Source of the DNA: Actinomycetes bacterium
GTDB taxonomy: Bacteria; Actinomycetota; Thermoleophilia; Solirubrobacterales; JACPNS01
Length of the DNA stretch: 57,415 bases
NCBI GenBank assembly: GCA_023404495.1
Contig: JAEYBE010000021.1
Location: forward strand, 1-57,415
Direction of reading: 5' to 3'
In this document: positions 49,270 to 56,302 of the stretch, piece after piece
How the letters are laid out: every line of letters starts with the position of its first letter
How positions within the stretch are numbered: the stretch's first letter is position 1
Position numbers and translations under genes: made by a program
Notes under the pieces: generated by a model
Told to the model about the DNA's origin: nothing
The model's input: only the letters and a program-made list of their open reading frames with translations
The model's database searches: none

Positions 49270-50727
49270 GTGTCCAAGTCACGGATGACATGGGCCGCTC
49301 TTGCGGCGCTCGTTTGCTTTTGCAGCGTCGTCGCAGTCGCAGCGGCTGACGCAGAGGCCTCGGCTCGCACGACCTTCCTGCTTTCGCGTTCCTACAACGG
49401 AGGAATCCCGAACGGCGAGTCGCGCAACGCATCGATCTCGCGCGATCAGCGCATCGCCCGTGTCGCGGCCTACGAGTCGGACGCCAGCAACATCGTGCGC
49501 GGCGACGACAACGGCGTGACTGACGTCTTCATGGTCAAGCGCGCTCGGCCCTGGCGCTGGAACGGCACGCCTTGGCACATCGGCAAGACCAAGCGCATCT
49601 CGATCGGCATGGGCGGCAAGGAAGCAAACGGCCCGTCCTACAAGCCGGCAGTCGCGGGCTCGACATGGAACACGCCAAAGTGCATTGCCTTCGTCTCTGA
49701 GGCCAGCAACCTCGTGCCCAACGACACCAACGACGTCGCCGACGCCTTCGTCTACAACTTCAAGAACCGCCGCATCACGCGCGTCTCCGTCTCCAGCTCC
49801 GGACAGCAGGCCAACGGCCCCACCACCGAAGTCGCGGTCAACGCCAACTGCGGCCGCGTCGCTTTCGTCTCGTCGGCCACCAACCTTGGATACACCGGCG
49901 GAGGCAAGTCGCGCTGGAGCACCGCGCGCACCAGCGGTGGAACCAGCGGCGACAGCCAGGTCTACGTGCACATCCGCTCCGGCCGCTTCGCCAAGCTCAC
50001 CTTCATCGCTTCGGCAAACAACTCGCGCACTGCCGGAAACGGCGACAGCTACCAGGTCTCGTTCGCTCGCTACGGCAACTTTGTCGCCTTCACCTCCGAG
50101 TCGACCAATCTCTCCTCGGCCGACCGTGACAACGGCGAAGACGTCTATGTCCGCGGCTTCAAGAAGGGCAGCAAGCTCAAGTTCAAGACCCGTCTCGTCT
50201 CGCAGAAGCGCGGCCGCCGCGGCAACGGGCCTTCGAGCCACCCGGCGATCAACGAGTACGGCCAGTACGTCGCCTACCAGACGGACGCCACCAACCTGCT
50301 CCCGGGCGACAACAACCGCCTGAGGGACATCGTTCAGACCGACCTGATCCAGCGCCGCAACATGTGGGTGAGCAAGTCGATCGACGGCCCGGCCAACGGC
50401 GCCTCGGGCGACCCGACGATCACCGGCGGCGGCGAGTTCGTGCTCTTCGACTCACTGGCGACCAACCTGCGCCCCTCGCGCGACATTCGCTTCACGCGCA
50501 ACGGCCACCAGAACATGATGCTCTGGAACAAGCCGACGCGCCACGTCTCCGTCGAATCGCGCAACTACGCCAACAAGTACGTCGACGGCCCGTCCGAGAA
50601 CCCGTCCACCAGCCTGCGTGGCAACTACGTCGTCTTCCAGAGCACGGCGCCAGCGATCGACCGCCTGATTCGCAACCTCGGCGGCGAGGCCAATCAGGTC
50701 TACCTGCGTTACCTCGGTCCTAAGTGA
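49270..50727 (+). CDS. Secreted seven-repeat beta-propeller protein
   Basis: A 485-residue exported protein with a signal peptide (about 1-32, AEASA). The mature part contains seven repeats with the core [VI]A[FY]xSxATNL: VAAYESDASNI, IAFVSEASNL, VAFVSSATNL, VAFTSESTNL, VAYQTDATNL, VLFDSLATNL and VVFQSTAPAI. Most are followed by a D-x-F/V-x strand about 15 residues later. This is the pattern of a TolB/PD40-like propeller. Function unknown: protein or sugar binding at the surface is a guess. The GTG start is used. It ends 10 bases from the convergent lipoprotein propeller. Confidence 0.82.
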   Translation: MSKSRMTWAALAALVCFCSVVAVAAADAEASARTTFLLSRSYNGGIPNGESRNASISRDQRIARVAAYESDASNIVRGDDNGVTDVFMVKRARPWRWNGTPWHIGKTKRISIGMGGKEANGPSYKPAVAGSTWNTPKCIAFVSEASNLVPNDTNDVADAFVYNFKNRRITRVSVSSSGQQANGPTTEVAVNANCGRVAFVSSATNLGYTGGGKSRWSTARTSGGTSGDSQVYVHIRSGRFAKLTFIASANNSRTAGNGDSYQVSFARYGNFVAFTSESTNLSSADRDNGEDVYVRGFKKGSKLKFKTRLVSQKRGRRGNGPSSHPAINEYGQYVAYQTDATNLLPGDNNRLRDIVQTDLIQRRNMWVSKSIDGPANGASGDPTITGGGEFVLFDSLATNLRPSRDIRFTRNGHQNMMLWNKPTRHVSVESRNYANKYVDGPSENPSTSLRGNYVVFQSTAPAIDRLIRNLGGEANQVYLRYLGPK

Positions 50728-50736
50728 TCCTGCCGC

Positions 50737-51825
50737 TCAGCGCGAACTGAGCGACGCAAGCCGGTCGTCCTTCGAGATCGGCACCCAGACCTTGCCGTAG
50801 CCAAGCGCCACGTCAGTCGGAGCATTCCCGATCGCGATCGGCAACTCGTCGCGCTTTGCGGTCCTGGTGTCGATCCGTGTGAGCGTGTCGGTCTCGACGC
50901 CGATCACCCAGACCGATGCGTCGTCGCCGGCCATCGCCAGCGGGCGTACCGGCACGGGTATCGGCCCGCCAACCACCTTGTTGGTCTGCGGATCGATCCT
51001 CCAGACCTGACCGTTGGGGATCCCCTGGCGCACCTGGACGTCGGTGGCCTCGCCGGACTTCACGGCCGGGCCACGAAGATTGCTGACCCAGATGTACTTT
51101 CCGGCAGCGACGATCGCCGCCGGTGCCCCACAATCCACGACTACGTCATTGACCTCATCGCCGGTGCGTGCCTCGGCGGCCGCGTTGCACGTCCTGCTGC
51201 CAATCCGGATCGTCTCGACGACTTTGTTCGTCTTTGGGTCGATGCGATCGACCAAGCCGTCGCGTAGGTCCGTCACCCAGATCGAGCCGAAGCCGGCAGC
51301 CACCTTGTACGGCGTGCCGCTCAGCGCAATGCGCGGCCCGTCAGGCTTCCCAGTGTTCGGGTCGATCCGTCTGATCGTCTCGCTGCGAATACTCGTCAAC
51401 CAAAGCGAACCGAAGCCTGCCGCCATGCCGAACGGCCGGTTGTCGACCTTCGTGAAGTCGATCACCTTGCCGCTCTCTGGGTCGACCCGGAAGAGCTTGT
51501 CGTTCTGAAACGCCGCGACCCAGACTTTGTCGAAGGCATAAAGCAACTGATAGGGCGCGTCGTCGATCGTGACCGGCTTGCCGAGCTTCTTGCCGCTCTC
51601 GGGGTCGATCCGCGTGAGCACTCCGCCGGCCATGCTCGCCACCCATACCGAACCGCCACCGGCCGCCACCGCGATCGGACGGCGCGGGACCTTTGTGGTC
51701 TGGCCGTCGAAGCTCTCGACGAGTACTCCCGCATCGTTGCGCTTGACCTTCTTCTCTTCGCCGCAGCCGGCGAGCGCCAGAAGCGCGGTCAGGCAGAGCA
51801 GCGCAGCACTTACGCGCATTCTCAT
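50737..51825 (-). CDS. Seven-repeat beta-propeller lipoprotein
   Basis: A 362-residue lipoprotein with lipobox LALAGC (lipid on Cys21). Seven repeats of the form AAGxGSxWVxxxxxxxxxRIDPxTGK run through the mature part, resembling virginiamycin B lyase/NHL-like propellers, and end in VALGYGKVWV. It would sit on the outer face of the membrane; catalytic activity is not evident. AAGGAGG lies 4 bases before the chosen ATG (51825), and this ATG overlaps the stop of the GT-C gene as ATGA. Together they form a coupled module, opposite in strand to the similar pair at 47523-50727. Confidence 0.85.
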   Translation of the reverse strand: MRMRVSAALLCLTALLALAGCGEEKKVKRNDAGVLVESFDGQTTKVPRRPIAVAAGGGSVWVASMAGGVLTRIDPESGKKLGKPVTIDDAPYQLLYAFDKVWVAAFQNDKLFRVDPESGKVIDFTKVDNRPFGMAAGFGSLWLTSIRSETIRRIDPNTGKPDGPRIALSGTPYKVAAGFGSIWVTDLRDGLVDRIDPKTNKVVETIRIGSRTCNAAAEARTGDEVNDVVVDCGAPAAIVAAGKYIWVSNLRGPAVKSGEATDVQVRQGIPNGQVWRIDPQTNKVVGGPIPVPVRPLAMAGDDASVWVIGVETDTLTRIDTRTAKRDELPIAIGNAPTDVALGYGKVWVPISKDDRLASLSSR

Positions 51826-53330
51826 TTGGCCTCCTTGCAGCTCGAGTACGCGATCCAAGCGCGGTTCTCGCCGACGAAGACGAAGTTCGGCTGACGGAAG
51901 CCGGTCCAGGGCTTTCGCGTCGTGCGCGTCACGACCGTCATCTGCAGCGGATCGAGGGCGCTGGTCTGAAGCAGCTGCACGCCGTCGGTCGGCGGCTGCT
52001 TCAGTTGAGTCGTCGCGACCACCTCATCCTTGCCTGCGCGCAACTCGTATCGGATGATCGGGACCGACTCGTGGGTGAAGGCGAGGATCGGCTTGCACTG
52101 TTCGATCTCGGCGGCCACCTTCGGCTTGTTGAGGATGTCGATCACGCGGCTGTAGCTGACTGAAATCTGGTCGGTGCTCGTGTTCAGTCCGCGCAGCTGG
52201 TCGAGGTAGGCCGGCGCCCGCACGACCATCAACAGCAACGTCAGGCACGCCAACCAGATCCCGATCCTGCGCGGCGTTCCATCTAGGCGCTCCCATCCCA
52301 CCAGCGAGAAGGCGACGCCGAAGCACATCACCAGCGACGGAACGACGAGATAGCGCGGGATCACCGACAGGCCGGCGAGCGCGATCAAGAGGTACGTGAC
52401 GATTCCGACGGCGACGAGCGCGGCGAGCATCAGCATGTGCTTGCGGTACGCCCAGAGCGCAAGCGCGAATCCGCCGACGCCGGCGATCGCGTTGACCCAC
52501 TGCTCACTGCCGCCGATGAATCCCGGCAGCGCAAGGATCGCTTCCGGCAATGACTTCTGACGGTTGACCTCCTTGGCGACCTCGCTCGTCGAATGGACCG
52601 AGTAGAGCGCATCGCCCGTGACGATCCCGTCCCAGACGAGCCAAATGACCGGCGCCGAGATCACGAGGAAGCCAAAACCGATCAGCGCTCCGATCGACGG
52701 GCGCTCGCCGGGCAGCTGGTCCTTCGGACGCACCCACCCGTACGCGAGCCAGAGCCAGTACAAACCGGCCATCAGCCACGCTTCCGGACGCAACAAGCCC
52801 GCCATCGAGAGCAGGATCAGCGGGCCTAGCCCGCGGCGAGGCTTCTGGAGTTCGAGCACCGCCGCCCAGACGATCATCAGCAGGAATGGAATGTCGAGCA
52901 TCGATCGGAAGGCGTAGGCCATCAGGTCGGTGCGCGTGAGCAGCACGAGGACGGTCACGAACGCAACCAGCGTCCCGACCTGTTGCTTGACAAGGCGGTA
53001 GACGCCGTAGAGCAGTCCGGTGTACATCGCCAGGCTGAAGAACGTGAGGACTGGAATAGCCGCCGATCCCAGCGGGGAGAGCAGCGCGGTGTAGAGATTG
53101 AAGATCGGGTGCGGCGTCGGCGTCTTGAAGACGTCGTAGTCCGGCAGCTCCAGACTCCACATCTCGTTGCCCCAGATCAGGGCGTAATACGTGTCGTAGT
53201 TGGGGAACATCGGGCGCCAGAGCGTGAACGCGAAGAGCGCCACGAAGACACCGATGAAGATCCCGTACTCGACCTTCCGACGCTCGAGGACGGCGGTCAG
53301 TTTTTCAAGCCAGCGCGTAACCGGCCCCAT
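51822..53330 (-). CDS. GT-C-type polytopic membrane protein (glycosyltransferase-like)
   Basis: A 502-residue protein with about ten membrane helices and an extracytoplasmic C-terminal domain of about 120 residues. The first outer loop PMFPNYDTYYALIWGNEMW (41-58) has the Asp position of GT-C glycosyltransferases, and a second loop carries PTPHPIFNLYTALL. RTDLMAYAFRSMLDIPFLLMIVWAAVLELQKPRRGLGP and LLRPEAWLMAGLYWLW are typical of the inner helices. It likely uses a polyprenyl-phosphate sugar. It is coupled to the propeller lipoprotein and starts 60 bases from the 163-nt hairpin. Confidence 0.8.
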   Translation of the reverse strand: MGPVTRWLEKLTAVLERRKVEYGIFIGVFVALFAFTLWRPMFPNYDTYYALIWGNEMWSLELPDYDVFKTPTPHPIFNLYTALLSPLGSAAIPVLTFFSLAMYTGLLYGVYRLVKQQVGTLVAFVTVLVLLTRTDLMAYAFRSMLDIPFLLMIVWAAVLELQKPRRGLGPLILLSMAGLLRPEAWLMAGLYWLWLAYGWVRPKDQLPGERPSIGALIGFGFLVISAPVIWLVWDGIVTGDALYSVHSTSEVAKEVNRQKSLPEAILALPGFIGGSEQWVNAIAGVGGFALALWAYRKHMLMLAALVAVGIVTYLLIALAGLSVIPRYLVVPSLVMCFGVAFSLVGWERLDGTPRRIGIWLACLTLLLMVVRAPAYLDQLRGLNTSTDQISVSYSRVIDILNKPKVAAEIEQCKPILAFTHESVPIIRYELRAGKDEVVATTQLKQPPTDGVQLLQTSALDPLQMTVVTRTTRKPWTGFRQPNFVFVGENRAWIAYSSCKEAK

Positions 53331-53390
53331 ATCCTGGGGCCGGTCAGCACTGTCAATCGTTGTAGCCGCCGAGGTGATTCGGCGAGGCTA

Positions 53391-53553
53391 GATGATCGCG
53401 GTCGTGGCCAGGTGCGGCCGGGGACGGCTGGATGCGAGCCGGGCGGCGCGTGGACGCGAAGCAGATAGCAGCGCTATCTGCGAGCGTCCGCGTGCCGATC
53501 CGGCGAAGTAGCCAGTCGGCATCCGGACGTGCCTGGTCGCGGCCGCGGTCATC
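53391..53553. other. 163-nt imperfect inverted repeat (possible structured RNA)
   Basis: The block folds back on itself around 53471. The outer 30 positions (53391-53420 with 53524-53553) give 23 Watson-Crick pairs, six G.T pairs and one mismatch. Inner stems are 53425-53431/53512-53518, 53438-53442/53500-53504, 53444-53457/53484-53497 and the terminal 9-bp stem GCAGATAGC-AGC-GCTATCTGC at 53461-53481. About ten substitutions between the arms are all G.T-compatible on the plus strand and none A.C, as expected for an RNA made from the plus strand. It fills the gap after the thiolase stop; no coding frame is convincing. Confidence 0.75.
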
Positions 53554-53554
53554 T

Positions 53555-54709
53555 TTAGTTGAGGCGCTCGACGATGATCGCCATGCCCTGACCGCCGGCG
53601 ACGCACATCGTCTCAAGACCGAACTGCTTGTCGTTGGTCTCGAGGTTGTTGAGCAGCGTGCCCATGATGCGCGCGCCGGTCATGCCGAACGGGTGTCCGA
53701 CTGCGATCGCGCCGCCCTGGACGTTGATCTTCTCGATCGGGATGTTCAGCTTCTCAGCGCTTGGAAGCACCTGAGCGGCGAACGCTTCGTTGACCTCGAA
53801 GAGGTCGATGTCGCTGACGCTCATGCCGGTGCGCTTGAGCAGCGTCTCGACCGCCGGGATCGGACCGACGCCCATGTACTCGGGCTCGACTCCGCCGGCG
53901 ACCGCACCGATGATCTTGGCGCGCGGCGTAAGGCCGAGCTCTGCGGCCTTGTCGGCGCTCATGATCAGCGCGGCAGCCGCGCCGTCATTGAGCGGGCAGG
54001 CGTTGCCTGCGGTTACCGAGCCGCCCTCTTTGAAGACCGGGTTCAGGCCGGCGAGCTTCTCGACCGTGGTGCCGGCACGCGGGCCGTCGTCCTTGGCGAC
54101 GACGGTGCCGTCGGCGGTCGTGTACGGCGTGATCTCGCGGTCCCAGAAGCCGTTCTCCTGGCCCTCAACTGCCAACTGCTGGCTGCGGGCGGCGAACTCG
54201 TCCTGCGCCTCGCGCGAGACGCCGTAGCGCTCGGCGACGTTCTCGGCGGTCAGGCCCATCGGGATGTAGACATTCCAGAGCGAGCCCTCCGAGCCGTCGA
54301 GCTTGGGGTGCATCGTGAAGTCGGGGCTCGATCCAGCGCGGCTGGAGGCCTCAAGCCCGCCGGCCAGGTAGATCTCACCGTCGCCGGACTGGATCGCGTT
54401 GGCGGCAGCGCGGATGCTCTGCACCGACGAAGCGCAGAAGCGCGAGACGATGTGGCCCGGGACCGACTCGGGGTAACCGGCCAGCAGCCAGGCGTTGCGT
54501 GCAACGTTGTAGCCCTGCTCGTTGTCGGGGAATCCGACACCCATGATCACTTCGTCGTAGTCCTCGGGCGCGACCGCGTCCTTGTGCTTTTCGACGAGTG
54601 TCTTGATTGCGAACGCGGCGAGATCTTCGGCTCGTTCGCCGGCGAGCGACCCCTTGAAGGCGCGTCCGATCGGGGTACGGACGACATCGACGATCACTGC
54701 ATCAGGCAT
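53555..54709 (-). CDS. Acetyl-CoA acetyltransferase (thiolase)
   Basis: A 384-residue thiolase catalysing thiolytic cleavage of 3-ketoacyl-CoA or the reverse condensation. The nucleophile is Cys92 in SRFCASSVQS; other active-site blocks are NEAFAAQ, GGAIAVGHPFGMTGARI with His and the second catalytic Cys in CVAGGQG near the end. The length is normal for FadA-type enzymes. AAGGAG lies 7 bases upstream of the ATG. A TetR-type dyad at 54807-54824 in its promoter region suggests repression by an acyl-CoA-responsive regulator. Degradative and biosynthetic roles cannot be separated from sequence alone. Confidence 0.95.
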   Translation of the reverse strand: MPDAVIVDVVRTPIGRAFKGSLAGERAEDLAAFAIKTLVEKHKDAVAPEDYDEVIMGVGFPDNEQGYNVARNAWLLAGYPESVPGHIVSRFCASSVQSIRAAANAIQSGDGEIYLAGGLEASSRAGSSPDFTMHPKLDGSEGSLWNVYIPMGLTAENVAERYGVSREAQDEFAARSQQLAVEGQENGFWDREITPYTTADGTVVAKDDGPRAGTTVEKLAGLNPVFKEGGSVTAGNACPLNDGAAAALIMSADKAAELGLTPRAKIIGAVAGGVEPEYMGVGPIPAVETLLKRTGMSVSDIDLFEVNEAFAAQVLPSAEKLNIPIEKINVQGGAIAVGHPFGMTGARIMGTLLNNLETNDKQFGLETMCVAGGQGMAIIVERLN

Positions 54710-54806
54710 TGATGTGCTCCTTGGTGAAGATTGGTGAGGTGGAGGGAGAGTTTGCGCCGGGGTTTTCCGAATCGCCCGGGCGGGGATAAAGCGATACCTG
54801 AAGATT

Positions 54807-54824
54807 ACCGCACGATCGTTCGGT
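54807..54824. promoter_or_regulatory. TetR-type operator upstream of thiolase
   Basis: An 18-bp dyad ACCGCACGATCGTTCGGT with one mismatch between arms (ACCGCACGA / ACCGAACGA). ACCGAACG-type arms around a CG-rich centre are common for TetR repressors of fatty acid degradation. A further half-like element CGATTCGGT follows at 54827-54835. It lies about 98 bases before the thiolase start and 90 bases before the divergent SGNH gene. Confidence 0.6.
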
Positions 54825-54914
54825 CACGATTCGGTGGCAGGACACGATGACGGCAAATAGGCTGATTCTCGAAACTTCTTGCGCCCCGCGGCGTTTGTGG
54901 TTCCAGATCCCTGA

Positions 54915-56240
54915 ATGAAGCACGAAAAGCCTCTCCATCTGAACGCGATCCGGATGATCGCCACAGCACTGGCGATTTCCTGCGCTCTCGCCGTTGCCAC
55001 CTACGCGGCCGCCGGCGATGCCGGAGCGAGCGTTGGGCGCATGGTGGCTCTCGGCGACTCCTCGGCGAGCGGGCCGAGCTTGGGACCCAAGTATCCGGGT
55101 TCGCCTCCTGAGTGCGAGCGCACGACCGGTGGCTACCCCGCGCTTGTCGCGCAGCGCGTGGTTTACGGCGAGTTTGTCAACGAGACATGCAGCGGCGCTA
55201 CGACTTCGAGCCTGTTTGCCGGCTACACCTTCCCTGGCAGCGGCGTTCGGGCGCGCGCGCAACTCGATGCGCTCAACGGCACCGAACGAGCTGTGCTGAT
55301 CTCAGTCGGCGACAACGACGCGGGCTTCGGCGAAGTGACCAACAACTGCCTCTACCACGGCGGGTCAAATGCGAATGTCTGCACCCAGACCTACGTAAGC
55401 GGCGGGGTCAACAGCTTGATCGCCCGCGGTCAGTCGATCGCCACAAACGTCGGAAAGTCGATCGACGCGATCAAGAACAAGTCCAAGAAGGCCAAGGTCT
55501 TCCTCGTCGGCTACCCCGACATCGCGCCGACGAACGTCTCCGGCTGTGCGGGTCTGATGTGGCTGACGCAGACCGACGCTCCCGTGTTCGAGCAATGGGA
55601 AGTCGCCGTCAACGACACGCTCCGCGAGACTGCCAGATCGCACGGCGCCTACTTCGTCGACGCCTATTCACAGTCGGGCGCGCATACCGGTTGCGCATCG
55701 CCCGCCGAACAGCGCTGGACAAACCCGGTGGTCGGCGGGACCAGCGGTATCGGTCTACATCCGAGCGCCGCCGGGGCCGACGCGGTCGCAAACATGGTGA
55801 CTGACGCGATGCGCGGTGCCGGTCTCTACCTCGGTTCCGAGGCCCGGATCCAAGAGCTCGCGTTCGCAAAGCTGCGCCCCGCGCCAAGCGGCTCGGTTTT
55901 CTCGCGCAACGCGCCAGCGCGCGGCGGGGCAGCGGTTACCGTCGAGCTTGACGCGGTGGCGACCGTCGGCCTCAAGCTCGAAAGCGTCAAGTCCGGCCGG
56001 ATGGTCAACGGCAAGTGCCGCGCCGTCAGTCGCAGCAACCGATCGGCCAAGCACTGTTCGCGCTTTGCATCGCGCGGCGGGTGGTGGAATGCGTACCTTC
56101 CCAAGGGCGCGACGAAGATCTACGTCACCGGGCGAGCGGCGGGGCGAAAGCTCGCCAAAGGTCGCTACAGAATCCGCCTGCGCAGCGAATCGCTGCACGT
56201 GGCTACGCCGACGACCGCGTCGTTCACTGCAGTCAAGTAG
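54915..56240 (+). CDS. Secreted SGNH hydrolase with C-terminal domain
   Basis: A 441-residue exported hydrolase. Signal peptide about 1-33. Block I is MVALGDSSASG with the nucleophile Ser, followed by NETCSGATTSS, the block III-like SVGDNDAGFG (GDND), and HPSAAGADAV with the catalytic His, a layout similar to the gene that follows. Several paired cysteines suggest disulfides. After about residue 300 comes a separate domain of about 140 residues, ending ESLHVATPTTASFTAVK, with beta-rich appearance. ATG at 54915 is the natural start. It is a tandem paralogue of the 56303 gene (63 bases apart). Confidence 0.85.
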   Translation: MKHEKPLHLNAIRMIATALAISCALAVATYAAAGDAGASVGRMVALGDSSASGPSLGPKYPGSPPECERTTGGYPALVAQRVVYGEFVNETCSGATTSSLFAGYTFPGSGVRARAQLDALNGTERAVLISVGDNDAGFGEVTNNCLYHGGSNANVCTQTYVSGGVNSLIARGQSIATNVGKSIDAIKNKSKKAKVFLVGYPDIAPTNVSGCAGLMWLTQTDAPVFEQWEVAVNDTLRETARSHGAYFVDAYSQSGAHTGCASPAEQRWTNPVVGGTSGIGLHPSAAGADAVANMVTDAMRGAGLYLGSEARIQELAFAKLRPAPSGSVFSRNAPARGGAAVTVELDAVATVGLKLESVKSGRMVNGKCRAVSRSNRSAKHCSRFASRGGWWNAYLPKGATKIYVTGRAAGRKLAKGRYRIRLRSESLHVATPTTASFTAVK

Positions 56241-56302
56241 CCGCGGCTCAGCCACTCGGCGCGATCCACTAATTGGGTGACGCGTCTGCGACAATTCTGC
56301 GA

